DNA of 64,000 nt from Lepiota brunneoincarnata (taxonomy: Eukaryota > Basidiomycota > Agaricomycetes > Agaricales > Agaricaceae): the NCBI GenBank assembly GCA_023014365.1, contig JAEBUN010000004.1, positions 1,798,001 to 1,862,000 on the forward strand, read 5' to 3'. The translations under genes were made by a program, and so were the position numbers. Below the pieces are notes generated by a model. That model did no database searches. It saw only the letters and a program-made list of their open reading frames with translations, and was not told the origin of the DNA. Shown here in pieces: positions 22,174-34,700 of the stretch. The first letter of the stretch is position 1; each line of letters starts with the position of its first letter.

Positions 22174-23729
22174 ATGGAACACCGACATCACCTCCCCGCT
22201 GGACCGCCCAACACGTTCCCCGCGACCCGCCCTCCTCTCGCCGTGAACACCAGCCAAAATGCAGCCGTGGATCACACCGTGTTTCGGCTGACCTGGACAA
22301 CAAAACGAATCGGGACTGTCAGGCGGAATTACAGCGTTCTCGCTCAGAAAATCCAACATGCCACCAGTCTCGAACCTATCCCGGTCCCCCAAGAACAAGC
22401 CGTCCCCCGCCGTCTCGATCCATTTGCCCTTGTTGCACCAGAGCTCACCCACCTCCGCAACTGCCTCATAAGCCTCCTCGGCTCTGCTCACCCAGGCCTC
22501 ACAGGACTCGCCCAGTACTACTTTCTCGACCCCTCAAAACAACTCCGCTCATCGACCGTGCTTCTCATTGCAAAAGCCACCAATGGCTTGGGCAAGGGCT
22601 GGCATAAAAAACAGCGTTCTGCGACCCTCGAGGCCACGTCCTGCCTGGGTGAACAGCTCGACAGACCACTGCAGCTTTCGGACGTCCTGAACGAGTGCAA
22701 CCCGAGCATGCCAGATGATACTGCGTCATTTTTCGGTGTCTTTCATCTTCGACGGCCCACTACAGGCCAGCTGGTGCCACCGAGGCTACCACCACCTTCA
22801 CCCTTGGGGTGTTCAGTGCCTTCTGGTGTTGTGTCACCACCTCTGCTCCTTCCCACCCAAATCCGCCTCGCCCAGGTTGTGGAGATGATACATGTTGCTT
22901 CGCTGCTCCATGACAATATCACCTCGTCGTGTGAAGCCGGTGTAACTCCACAAGAGGATGGTCTGAACAACAAACTGGCTATTCTCGGTGGCGACTTCTT
23001 TCTTGGTCGTGCGAGTACCGCACTTTCACAACTGGGAGACAGCGAGGTTGTCGAGCTCATCGCTAGCGTAATCTCAAACCAGGTAGAGGGCGAGATTTTG
23101 CGGATGGACAAAGTGCAGACCCCGAAGTTGGGACTTGTAAAGGGCCCATCATCATTGGACGAGGCCTGGGATGTCTATCTCAGGCAGATCTACCTCAAGA
23201 CAGCCAGTCTCATGGCGAAGAGCGCCAGGGGAGTTGTCGCTTTAGGTGGTTCCCGGGATGGGGAAGTCTGGAAAGATGTTGCTTACATATATGGTCGTAA
23301 TCTTGGTATTGCATACCAGGTCTGCCTCACTCATGCCCCGTATGTTTATACTATCACACTGACGTCCAAGATAGCTTGCAGAAGATGCCCGTGCGATCGA
23401 GATGGGTCAGCTGCGGCCGGGATTAGCGACTGCCCCAATTCTGTTTGCCTGGGAGGAGCATCCGGAATTGAAGTCCTATGTCCGAAGGAACTTCTGCGTC
23501 AAACAGGATCTTGAGACCGTAGGTTGCTGGCGCATGATCTCGAACCGTATCTAAACCTCATTATCAGACTCTTGACTGCGTTTCCAGGTCCGCCGGTATT
23601 GAGCGGACGGGTTTACTGGCCCGTGCTTATGCTCAAAAGGCTCGTGACGCTTTGCGTCTCATCCCGGAAAGCGATACTAGAATTGGTTTGGAAGCCCTTA
23701 CTAATGTGGCCGTCGATCAAAGATGGTAG
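22174..23729 (+). CDS. Polyprenyl diphosphate synthase-like protein with degenerate active site (Coq1/Dlp1-PDSS2 family)
   Basis: Trans-prenyltransferase fold related to the mitochondrial enzyme that makes the ubiquinone side chain. The N terminus is basic and mitochondrial-like (TTKRIGTVRRNYSVLAQ). Family blocks are SKQLRSSTVLLIAKATNG, NNKLAILGGDFFLGRAS, VVELIASVISNQVEGEIL, IYLKTASLMAKSARGVVALG and LATAPILFAWEEHPELKSYV. Two catalytic signatures are absent. The first aspartate-rich motif, normally LLHDDxxDxxxxRRG, reads LLHDNITSSCEAG. After AYQ the second motif is replaced by LAEDARAIE with about ten residues missing. The 3' introns (from 23322 and 23520) keep frame and give SRSAGIERTGLLARAYAQKA to the stop at 23729. 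Non-catalytic partners of this kind exist (PDSS2 in animals, Dlp1 in fission yeast), so a regulatory subunit of the hetero-oligomeric synthase is the best inference. Alternatively it is a decaying paralog. Confidence 0.8.
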
Positions 23730-24375
23730 ACGATTCGTCTCCTCACACTTGCAGTAAGTGTATTGACTCGTTCCCGACCATAGATGCCTATTGTACTTGT
23801 GTGCGTTTTAGTTGTTACACCAGTATTCTTATATTATTGTAGACCACCGTAGAATGTGCTCAGCTCTTTTAGACCCACAGATTTAGTAATTATTTCTACT
23901 GAATCGAAGGCCCAGTAACGGGAACGGTGTGTCATATTCATTAGCTACAACAAGGGTCATCTTGCCTGTTGCAGGCCAACACTTATGTCTGACCACACGG
24001 CACCCTGCGGTCTTGATCGATGAGAGAGACCGCGGGGCAAACTGACCTGACTGTCAGACATTCAGTCATAACCGCTGCAGCCGAAGCTATCTTTCTCCAG
24101 GAGGAAGGAGAGGAATCTGAGCAGTTTATTAACCAACCAACCCAGTCGACCGCTGGTGCGAATATCATTACTTTAAGCTGCTGCAAGTCTGTTACCGCAG
24201 AAAGTAATACTGACTAGTCCCGATGTGTAAGAAAAAGTAAGCAATCGACGGTCTACAACAAGAACGGACATCGGGAGAAGAAGATAAGGCCGACGGAGTA
24301 AAATGGAAAATGAGGGCAAATTAAGAGGTGGAAAGGATCATAGGTTAAACATTAAATTAGGCGATCGCACGTCAT
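23730..24375. other. Intergenic region, no gene seen
   Basis: AT-richer sequence downstream of the prenyl synthase-like gene. Short open frames are present on both strands near 23983-24217 but have no recognisable motif. No RNA gene was noticed. Confidence 0.45.
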
Positions 24376-24833
24376 ATGTACAGGGCGAGTTGTAGTTCCA
24401 CTCGCTTAAATCGTCTCCTTTGCTCAAGACAGAAACGTTCTTATCGTGTTCGAGTCGGGGGAAATGCGCGAGACAAAGTGCGTGACATTGCGACTCTCAT
24501 GTCCATTCAGCCAACCTTCCTACCCTTCACGGAGAACGCCTTGCCACATGTTTATGCACAGGTGTATCGACGTCCTTTGAAGACGAAGTATGTATCTCCT
24601 TTTGACTCTGCACCCTCGGCAGGATCTGCTTGAGAGGATGAACCACGGCAATCATACAGCCGATCAGCACCGCAGAGAGAGCACGCTCCCCGTTTCCCAT
24701 CTCATTTCGAAGGCGACATGTCAGGTCGTCGGTTTATTATTTTCCTTTGCTAGTGGCTCGGGCTTTTACTCAGAATTGCCTGGTAGAAGTGTGAGTACTG
24801 CTGTTCTCCGGGAGACAGTACGTATTCCATGAC
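24376..24833 (+). CDS. Possible small spliced gene, function unknown
   Basis: Weak candidate. An ATG at 24376 opens a basic, mitochondrial-presequence-like N terminus (MYRASCSSTRLNRLLCSRQK). A GTGTAT...CGGCAG intron of 61 nt after VYAQ joins in frame to DLLERMNHGNHTADQHRRES, and a second GTCGTC...CTCAG intron of 49 nt leads to TCQNCLVE. The end is unclear: a stop follows at once unless a 30-nt intron is removed. No family is recognised. Two in-frame splices argue mildly for a gene; the lack of any motif argues against it. Confidence 0.22.
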
Positions 24834-25257
24834 GGCGTTGTATTGTAATGTCTTGAAGTGGGTGAGTACCCGCATTGCTTGGTGTTTTCCTCATGTTTGG
24901 CCCTGGTCGCCTCGTGCTCTGTCAAGTCTCCAGTCTGTGAACTACCAGTACCAGACCACCATGATTTGCATCAAATTTGCATTGATCCATTCATTACGTA
25001 ATAAGATTGATCACGTGACCTCGCACATTCTGGGCAACTTTATGACCCGCCGAGGGGTTTACGTTTGACACTCCCGATGTAATACCCTGGGATCTTCGGA
25101 CACGGACTTTGTGCTTTGTTCCGCCTTGCTCATAGGTGGCACTCACCACAATGTCACACTCTGAGATCTGATCATGTGGTTCCATCTCGTTCTGGGTAAG
25201 ACCTACTTACCTTAACTGTGGCACGACACGCCTTCTACCTCCTCAACGAGGTTATCC
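24834..25257. promoter_or_regulatory. Upstream region of the methyltransferase gene
   Basis: Holds a CACGTG palindrome at 25012-25017 (TTGATCACGTGACC context), 241 bp before the methyltransferase start. No confident coding sequence is seen. The motif is the core bound by Cbf1/USF-type bHLH factors, but a single copy is weak evidence. Confidence 0.3.
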
Positions 25258-26779
25258 ATGTCGCACTCGGGGCGATACCACTCATCGTCGTCCCACTCCA
25301 GGAATCGCCACTTTGCAGACGACGAATTCAATATGGATGATGACCATCTTAGTGATGACGGGTCCGTGACCTCCGCCGCCGTCTTTAGCGCCAGTGCACG
25401 GTCAACAAGCTCCTACACTTCTGTTGATGATGATGACGCCTCTATGCGCTCCCCTTCCCCTGTTCCCTCCGTAATGTCTATGAACAGCTCTCTTCGGGAT
25501 CGCCTATACCGACAGGAGTTTGGACGCAACCTTAACAATTATTCATACGTATACCAATTGCCCGCAGACGAAGAGGAATTAGATCGCCTGGGCGAGTCCA
25601 CTGCTGGCTCTCCCTCTTCGTAACCTGCTGACCTGCCGTCTCACAGAACGACAGTATGAAATGCTAAACTATCTCGTTGGTGGTAAATACCCCCCACCAA
25701 TGGCAGAGATTTTGGCCCAAGATAATGATCCAGAGGTGGCAAAAGCAGTGTTAGATCTAGGGACGGGGGCTGGAAATTGGTGCGTTTGTTCTTTGTGATG
25801 TTTGTTGACGAGGCCTAATTCGCATATGACAAGGATCATCGATGTTGCAAGAGACTTCCCCCATTGCTCTGCGGTAGCTGTCGATTTGATCCCCATGAAG
25901 GTCATGTACGACTTTACCCGTGCGAGGCCCGAAAACCTCGAGGAATCTAGGCGAATGCCGTCCAACCTCAGGTCAGCATTCAAGGATTTATTCATGACGC
26001 ATAGCGCTGAACAAGCTGAAACAGGAGTGAAGTGGATGACATCAATCTCGGGCTGGAACACTTCTATGGAGATTTCAATGTTGTACATGCTCGCCTTGTC
26101 TCAATCGGGGTGAGCATCCATTTAATTGTCGCCATGATATCCTCACGAGCTTGGCTATAGGTTCGGGATTATTATAGACTGATAGACCAAATCGCTGATG
26201 TTCTTCGGCCGGGTGGTCTGATCTATATGTGCGAAGTCGGCTATATGGCGTACGACAAACACCACCAGCCTATCGAAGTCGATATGGACAAATGGCAAAG
26301 GCCTTATTGGGCACGTTGGCTGCGCTTGGTTTCCGACGTTGCGATGGACAAACTTGGTGCTGATGTCACTGCGGCGAGGAATCTCAACGACTGGATCAGC
26401 AATCATCCTGCTTATGAGGATGTCATACACCAAGAATTTTGGCTACCGATCATTCCTGGAGATTATGATCGCCCTCCCGAGGAAGCTGAGTTTCTGAGAA
26501 GATTTCGTAACGCATTGGAATACGATGTTCTCGTAGGTCAGACATTGTTCCCCTGAACAGCCCTGACACTTTTTTTTTAAGGGTTTCCTAAGATCAGGAA
26601 GACCAATGTTGCTCGGCGCAGGGTATTCTGAGGCTTTCTTGCTGCATGTCGAGCGGTGCATCTTTGAAGAGTTGCGGGAAGCTAGGGAACCTCAATATTC
26701 GCGCGTAGAATGTGTCTACGCCCGGAAAAAGGAGAGACGGACACAAATGCCTTTTATGCCGCTACAACCAATACCATAG
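25258..26779 (+). CDS. Class I SAM-dependent methyltransferase
   Basis: Putative S-adenosylmethionine-dependent methyltransferase of the large fungal family that includes LaeA-like and secondary-metabolism enzymes. The N terminus is a disordered Ser/Asp-rich segment (HSSSSHSRNRHFADDEFNMD). The fold starts at YVYQLPADEEELDRL and is joined to ERQYEMLNYLVGG by a 55-nt GC-AG intron (25592-25646, donor GGCGAGT). Motif I is VLDLGTGAGNW|IIDVARDFPH (split by an intron) and the motif II acidic end is AVAVDLIP. Motif III/post-I is DFNVVHARLVSIG, then YYRLIDQIADVLRPGGLIYM. The C-terminal cap (MDKWQRPYWARWL...LGAGYSEAFLLHVER) fits the family. The stop is at 26779 after a basic KKERR stretch. The substrate cannot be read from sequence, and no biosynthetic gene cluster surrounds it. 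Confidence 0.88.
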
Positions 26780-28230
26780 TCCGCCGGTCTCTCTGCCTTC
26801 CATCAAAACTGTGATCTGCATCGTTAGGGTTCTTCCGGAGAGATTCAGATTGTATGCGGGCGGTCCGTGTCTCTCTGAAGTCTTGGTTGTGACCAATGAT
26901 AGTCGGATGTAAAATGGCAGCAGGTTGGCCTAGTTCGGGATATTCTGCTAGTAGTCGTTGGTTGAATGATACCCTACTCCTCGTCAGTACGTACAGCCCG
27001 TGCACGACATTACCTTGTGCACCTCTAGCAATGGAGATTCTTTGCCACTGTCGGTGAACCTGATGGACATATGTACGGTGTCAAGTGGCTGACCTTGGTG
27101 CCTGAATACCGTAATAGCACTAGAACTCAAAATGATTACTCATCCGAACACAATAACGAGCTTGAGTATGTAGTCAATCGCAGTCGCACTTATACGAACT
27201 CTGGAACCAGTCAAGCCCCTGAAGAAATGCACCCGATGCCCTGTCCTCTGGCCCAGACGTACTATGCTTGATAGAAATGTACGCGCCCCCCTCATCGAAT
27301 TCCCTCATGCCTACATGGTGCTGGCGTACCTGGGGTGCAATTTCAGGGCACTTTCTCTCCTTTGCAGGAAATTTTGAACGGCCATCAGAGCGCCAATATC
27401 TTGCGGCCCCTTGTGGATTTCGATTCAGCTGTCCCGAGAAGTGATCCCTGGAGTGGTTGGCATTTTTGTAGCAACGTCACTGTAAGGTACTCGTGTCTCC
27501 CTCGGCCAAATTGTAACTAGTGCTGCGCCGAAATTATCAGAGAAGACCGCATTGCCTTGCTACGTTCGGTAGAATTGCCTTGACTGTGCTCAGATGGTAG
27601 ACCTTTACAATGGCGGAGCACAAACACTCGTTCATGCCTCCTTTGATTGCACTCACTCCTCCCCTCTAGGCTGGGGGCGACTTGCTGGGTACCACCATAT
27701 CCAGATAGTGCGTTTGGGAACCACCCAACGGTTCCAGGTCATCCTGTTTTGAATAACCAAGTTCTCTTTCCCCGCTTTGCCTCAGATGCTGCTTCTTTCA
27801 ATACTAGGTAAAACGACAATGGGTATTGAAAACTCGTTCTACCCTCCCCAAAAAAACAATACGACTCGAGTGCATTGTTCTAACTTATCGAGTCCTTGAG
27901 GCCCTTTCCAAGAACCAACAGGGGCGGGAAACCCGGTGGTCGGGCCGCCTGTATAAGACAACCCTTAGAGTAGATTCTTGGCTAGAACGCTCTGCGGTGG
28001 AACATGCCACTGGCTCAGAGAACTCTTTTTCTAACGTAGAAAGCACATGTGTTGTCGCTAAATACTATATCAAAACACGTATTATCACGTGCTCAGTGAC
28101 AGTGCAGCAAGCTTGTCCATCAACCAGCACCTCCAAGGCCTCCATTTCTCTCTCTTCTTTTTCACTGCCAACTTTGAAGCCATATTTTGGTTTGTGCCCA
28201 CAGGACGCTTGACCTCTCTTCCTCCGAGAC
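26780..28230. other. 1.45-kb intergenic region, no gene recognised
   Basis: Scattered open frames under 130 codons, none with a domain or a convincing splice series. A CACGTG palindrome at 28086-28091 and a CT-rich tract (28140-28170) lie immediately upstream of the SMP-domain gene and probably belong to its promoter. No repeats or RNA genes were noticed. Confidence 0.45.
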
Positions 28231-31200
28231 ATGCTAAAGGCTCTCCTGTATGCCTACGTGCTCGGCGGACTTACTTTCATTCCTCTTGTCATCCTCGGAA
28301 TTGTTTTTATCACCATTTACACATCTGTGCCCGTCGGAGATGGGGACATAACGAAATCAACACGCCAGAAACTGTATTCTAGGATTGCGGAGGAGGCTGA
28401 TGAAGCCGAGCCTGGGAACGAGAGTCAGCTTGGCGGACTGACCCCTCGAGAGACCAATGACCTACCTAGAGCCCGGAAAGGCTGGCTTACGATGCGTCGT
28501 ACTTTTGAAGAACCGTCCACGGACGGTGGGTACGTCAACCTCGTTCGCTCCTTTTTGGATTCGCGTTCAAAGGACCCGAGAAAGTCGCGGCCGAAGGACA
28601 TGTGGTATGTCGTTTTGAAGGGAAAGGTCCTGTACCTTTATGAGGACGAAGAAATGACAGAGTGCGAGGCCGTGGTAGAGCTCGGCAGCCACGATGTTGC
28701 GATATATCCAGAAGGACAGACGGACGGAGAGCTATTTGCCAAGCGGAATGCTATCTGCCTAAAGCCCAAAGGTACTTCATCAGACAAGGTTTTGCCTACT
28801 GTCACGAAGCATCCGAAGCCGCAGGAGGATGACGTGGATGTTGCCTCAGACGGCAGCAACGTCACCGGAAAACAGAAGGAGAAGGAAAAAGTCGGATCAA
28901 TCGATGAGGAGAAACAGGGGGAGGCAGCGAAGGAGAAGGAGGAATTAGACTTGCTGGCCCAATGGTTTATATTCGTTCGCTCTAATGTCGAAATGGAGGA
29001 TTGGTATCTGGCGTTGGTCCATGCTTCCGACCATCCTGCCCAAACCCCAACGCTTGCGCCTCTTCAGGCAATCTTCCAACCCGCGGATATGGATCGTCTT
29101 GTTTATACACTGGATGAACAGCCAGACGTTATCCCAATGCGATGGCTCAACGCCTTGATCGGACGCATTTTCTTCAGCTACTACCGGACACACGTACTCG
29201 AGGCATATATTATCGGCCGCCTCATGAAGAAATTATCAAAAGTTAAACGCCCGGCCTTCCTGACTGACGTCGTAGTAACAGAGGTTTCTGTCGGTAACAA
29301 AGCCCCGATGCTGAGCAAACCGATGCTCAAAGAGCTCACGCAGGAAGGGGATGCGTCGTTGGAAGTGCACTTACAGTACAAAGGCGAATTTCGGATAACT
29401 GTCGAGGCGACCGCTATCATCAACCTAGGCCAGTTCAGGTCATACACGGTCAAACTTGTGCTGGCGGTTGTGATCAAAGAGCTAGAAGGAAACCTTCTAA
29501 TCAAAGTGAAAAGACCACCCAGCAACCGCATCTGGTATGCCTTCACGCAGAACCCCAGAATGGTCCTGGAGGTGGAGCCCATTGTGAGCGACCGTCAAAT
29601 CAAGTGGGGCATGATTCTGAGCACTATCGAATCAAAGCTCAAGGAAATTGTGAGTTCTGAGTTCTGTCTTCTTCTTGTCGAACATATCTTCATACTGGGC
29701 CGTAGATCCAGGAGTCTGTGGTTCTGCCCAACATGGATGATATCGCGTTTTTCGAGAGTCTCCCTTATCAACACCGCGGCGGTATCTGGTCAGACGCATC
29801 ACGGTCTGAGAGGCTCAAGACTAGTCTAGCAATGTTGGTTAGCGACGATATACAGTCAACTATGTCAGCCTCTCTTGTCGCCCCCTCGGATCCACCTCCC
29901 GAGAGTCCTTTGCCGCCTATTGAGGCCGTGAACAGTTCATCCGAATCAGAGAACGATAGATCTCGCCCAGCCTCTGTTGTACCTGTTGTTCAGGACACTC
30001 TGGTGAAAGAGCAGGACTCATGTGGGTTTCAGGATTTTCCCTCGTCATTTACTGTTATTAACCATCCCTTACAGCTAGTTCCAAGGATAGGTCTCGATCT
30101 ATGCCCGTGCTTGAACACGAACAGCGGGGTCGGTCGCCGGATGTTCTTCCTGTAGCAAGTTTCTCCAGCGATGCCCCCCCAGAAATTTACATTCCGAGTG
30201 ACCTCCTCCCTACATCAGACCCCCAGCCCTCTCATTCACGCAGATCATCGACACACTCTGCCAAGAGCTATATAAGTCACAGGTCGACAGATAGCGCCCT
30301 GGAACCTCCTACCACTACAACACGCAAAGTTTCGGACGCATCTCAAAACCTATCTGGCAGCAACAGTCCAGGCTCATCGTCTTTCCTTTCCACTCTAAAG
30401 TCTAAGGCTGGTGACAAGCAGGCGCTCAGCAACACCGCTCGCGAGGCTATGCGCAAGTGGGGTGTCAACTGGGGAAATTTGAAGAAGGAGTTCGCCAATT
30501 CCGAGGAGAATGGGGACCTGACGTTCAAACCACCCAGCAGGGTGGGTAGTGTCAGCAACAAGCGCGCTAGCTATGCGGAAGTTCGAGCCGCTGTGGCGGA
30601 GCGACGAGGTCGTGACCGTGAGCATAACGGCGAATCGGAGGAAGAAGCAAATTTAAGCCGATCCACTTCTCCTGCAGGGGATCAGAAGGGGAAGAGTGTA
30701 GCCAACAATTCTACTATTATTGACGAAGGGTCGTCGGTGACCCCTCTCTTGGAACAGGCGGGAAACAAGAAATCTTTACCTTCCACATCACGAGCGAATA
30801 CCGACATTGACACCACCGATGGTGCCCCAGAAGAAGAGGAAGCCCGGCCTGTACCCATCCAGGCTCAACCGCAAGCCAAGACAATGAGTATTCCTGGCAT
30901 ACACGCAAGTCATAGGGGGGAAGTGATGTCGATGGGTTATGTTGCACCTCAGCCCAGCGTGTTGTCTGATTCGGTCAAATCGAAAAAGCCTGGCATACAG
31001 GGTGTGTATCGCTTATGGAGAAGTCCTGTCAACGCGGGGCAGGATCCCGATGTGCCGGTACCCGCATCACCACTGTTGGCCTCACGAGCCCACTCGTCTC
31101 AGCCACAATCTCCCTTATCGCACGAGTCAGCCCCGGTTCAGTCGCAACCACCACCACTACCCCCGCGCTCAACCCCAGGGACGGCCGCTCGTCCCAATGA

Positions 31201-31381
31201 TGGTACCATCGACCGGGATCTTTGTGGGTCAGCCTCTTCGACTGAGCCTGCGAAACTGACGGAGAACACGGTGCTACCAGATGAACCTGTGATTTTTCTG
31301 TCAAACGAGGTGACTTTGAATGCTTCTTCTTCTTCAACACCACCACCGCTCCCTCCTCGTCACATACCTTCAGCTGCTTGA
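28231..31381 (+). CDS. PH- and SMP-domain lipid-transfer protein (TEX2/Nvj2-like)
   Basis: ER-anchored lipid-transfer protein of the TEX2/Nvj2/HT008 group, expected at ER-vacuole or ER-Golgi contacts. An N-terminal membrane span ([20 protein letters not shown], residues about 9-28) anchors it. A split PH-like domain follows (GWLTMRRTF...[20 protein letters not shown]...[20 protein letters not shown]) with a charged insertion in its middle. The SMP lipid-binding domain begins near [20 protein letters not shown] and continues through [14 protein letters not shown] and [19 protein letters not shown] to [12 protein letters not shown]. One intron lies at about 29650-29705. The C-terminal third is disordered, Ser/Pro-rich, with a [12 protein letters not shown] motif and two PPPLPPR-type proline motifs near the end that could bind SH3 domains (inference). 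The start is the first ATG before the membrane span. Confidence 0.9.
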
Positions 31382-31744
31382 TCATACTTTTTCATGTATA
31401 TATTAATGCATATTGTACTCTACCATGCTAACACGCCGTACATTCGTTCAAGACTTAATAGGTAGTTATGACAGATCAATGTGTTGCTATGTGGACAGCC
31501 TGAGGAGGTGATGGCTAAAAAGGGCGTAGAGATCAACGCCTGATACAAGATGGAGAGATGATAGATATGCTGTATGTAGTGCTAGAGCTGTGGAGAGCGG
31601 TGTTCATATACAGAAAGTTTTCACCGATTAGGGGTTTTCTCCGACAGCCTAAACATTGCTCATGACCTGATACAAGTCGGATCATTGGTACTACTACTAC
31701 TAGTCCTTTCCCTCGTTCGTCGGAGACGGACTGCGTGCCGAGTT
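31382..31744. other. Short intergenic region, no gene seen
   Basis: 3' flank of the SMP-domain gene and 5' flank of the next gene, AT-rich at first (TATATATTAATGCATATT near 31395). No coding sequence is recognised. Confidence 0.45.
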
Positions 31745-34700
31745 ATGCCCGCCAACTCGCCCTCCGCAGCGCGGACAGCACCCCCGACGCCCCTGGTCAT
31801 ATCTCCCGACCTCGATGCCTTGCTCGAGCACGAAGAACGGGTGAGAGGCCAGGCCACCGAGTTTCTGGCGCAATCGCCTCCGGTCAGTCCGGTTGCGATT
31901 GCGGTCACCAGGCCCAGCTTCCCTGTAGGCCTGCCACCTCCCCCGCGAGGGAGTAGACAGCCGAAGTCCCCAAGGCTGTCTGGGACGGACAGGGAAGGAT
32001 CCACCAGCCCCACATGTTCAAAGTTAGTTCGGCTCGATGGCAACTGTTTCCAGACATGTCCAGCGCAGGCAAGAAGGGCCTCTGTCGAGAGTTTGAATGG
32101 CGAATCGTCCAGCACAACAAACCCGTATATCAATCCTGCACCCAGTCTCCATGTGAAAAAGCAGCTAGGAGATGTTGAAGAAGAACGAGAAGAGGAAGAA
32201 ATGGCAACAGGAATCAATAACAACTCTGACGAGGAAGCGGAGGGAACCACGTCTAGCGGTCGGGAAGTCCGTCAAGTTCAAGTTGACGTGTCCGAGATGG
32301 AAGGCTGTGTGGGTACACGACCATCATATACGGGTGTTGATTGGGAGGCGGGGGACAACAGCCTGGAACGGCGACCGCGTGCAACCTCCCAACGATCACA
32401 TTTGCGGGCTGTCTCTCTGCTGGTCGACAAACAGCTGAACAGTTGCAGGAACATCGTGGATCTATTTTCGGATAACGTGTCAAGGCCGACAGCCCGGGAT
32501 GCGCACCTCAAAAGACTCTTCTTGGTCCATCCTCCCCTCTCACCACGAAACAACAACAACAAGTCCAAGGCACACCCAAGGGCAGGTGAGTGTCTGTGTG
32601 TCCTGGGTGCCGTGAGCGCGCGCCACTAACCCGGCATAGGTCAAATGGCTTACACATATGACCAGAGTATGGTCCTGGACATTCGGAGACAGTATTCAAA
32701 CGATTTCATCGATATCACCAATAACGGCCAACACCATGCATGGCGACGGCGACCCTTGAATTCTCACGCCCCGTCGCGCAGGACCTCAGCCGATTCCAAC
32801 AGTTCCGGGTCCACCATCGGCCCTCCGACCACCAACGAGGACGGAGAGTTCTTTACAAACCCTCGCATAGCTCACGACCCAGACTCACCGGACACCCCAT
32901 ATCCATATATTCCTGCCTCCCCAGATCAAGACCGACAATCTTTCATCGACTTCTTTTCGCCTACAGCCCCCACTTTTCCTCTGCCACCCGACAACACAGA
33001 CATGCTAATGTACAGGACAAATGAAGCTCGGACTCGCCCAGATAAGCATGATGCCTCTTCTCGCCCTCCGAAACCCATATTCTCCTTGCCGACCGCACGG
33101 ACCGGATCATCCCCCCGCAGTTCCTCCCCCCGCTTGAGCCCATCTGATAGGCGGCCCATAGAGGTGCCCCCAACGACCAACTTTTTGGATATGAGCGAAC
33201 GGGCGGACCTTGTCAAAAAATCGCGCAAGCTGGCCCGCATGTTTGGCGAAACCCCCCGAGGAGATATCATGGCGCAGCAGGAGCCTTTGGCACGCTCTAG
33301 TGCCAACAAGTCCTCACGCAGCGGGCGACTAAAAAAGAATACGATTCCCCGTGCTCTGGACTCGGAGAGGCTCAAGCTCATTCAGTCCTCTGGCCGGCGA
33401 CACTCTATACCCGTCACCCCGGACGAACTATCCGAGTCGTTCAATCAAGTGTTGTTGCAATCAGCTACCTATAAAGCTAGGCTGGGCGTATCAGGGGACC
33501 GAACAAATGATCAGGCCGGGGACTTCGCTGCTGTCCAAAATAGACAGGGTTCCCGAACATCTTTTATTGATTTATCAGACGAAGATGATTCGGATGATGC
33601 ACTGTCTGCCATTAACTTCGCGCCCAATGCTACCGGCGCACATCGACCTAGATCTCCTTCCCTGCTATCTTTATATGAAGCTATGACCCCAGAACAGCGT
33701 GCCGAGGAAGAAAAGCGGCGCAAACGACAGAAGCTTGCCAAGCTCCACCGCTTCTTGGGGTCCCGGGTACCACCCGACCTCGTGTTGGGAGTCGTCCATC
33801 CAGAAGCCTCTTTACCCCTCAACATGCTAGCTGAAGAATCCGATGTCACTCGCAAGGCTTGGCTGCGTAGGAGGCGAAGCAGCTCCGCTGGAGATTTACC
33901 CTCATGGTCAGACGAGGTAGATAGGATGAAGGAGGAGCTCAATCACAAAGAGAAGGCTCTCAACGTCCGCAGGGCGCAGAAGATGGAAAAGGTACGTATT
34001 GCGCTTCTGGCGACGGCGGCATCCATACGTCTCTGTGTGTGCTAAATGGGCTTCCCTAGATGTTTGGCGTTGCGCCTCCACAAACGCTGTATCACACCCG
34101 TCATTCGCCTTCGCCGTCCGTACCGGCTGCAATTTATATGAAGAGGTCAAAATCACCTCCAAAACCTTCATTCGGCGGATTCATACCGCCTGGGGAGGTT
34201 CCTTCCCCTACGTACCAACAGCGAAACCCTAACCGCTCATCCTACATCAAGCAGAGACCCAAGAAGAGTGATCGGCCTAGTACTGCTGAATCCAGCACAA
34301 GACTACTCTCTGAAGGGCAAGATTGCTACGAATTTGACGATTCACCGGCCCCACAACGCGGCCTACGAACATCTCTGACATACCACCATTACCAGCACTC
34401 ATTGAAATCCCTCGGCGACATTCTTGATCGGGTTCGTCCTGTCCTTGTGCTACTCACGTACTAGCTTAGGCTGACTACTATTTCAATATAAGGATGACAA
34501 GGAATCCCTCGCGGAGCTGCATCAATACCTTAACGACTACGAAGGATCTGATCATGCTCCGCCTCTTGGCGAGATTCCGTTCACCAAAGACCGACGCCTC
34601 TCAAACGCCTCATCCATTAAATCGGAACGTAGACGCTCGCTGCCTGCTCGCACTTCCATGCTGTCCATAGCCTCCGAAATCACTATCACCACCCCAAAGC

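Noticed and set aside
24640..24860. Minus-strand QCR8-like gene suggested by VMEYVLSPGEQQ
   Set aside because: Only a dozen residues resemble the family, the following exon does not match, and the stop follows quickly.
21314..28091. CACGTG palindromes upstream of the LAMTOR2-like gene (21314), the methyltransferase (25012) and the SMP gene (28086), and one at 7931 upstream of the homeodomain-like gene, as a shared regulon
   Set aside because: A six-base palindrome is expected about sixteen times in 64 kb, and copies also occur inside coding sequence, so co-regulation is not supported.
31660..32250. 196-codon minus-strand frame opposite the disordered protein
   Set aside because: Its composition mirrors the Ser/Pro-rich plus-strand gene, and it looks like an antisense shadow of biased codons.
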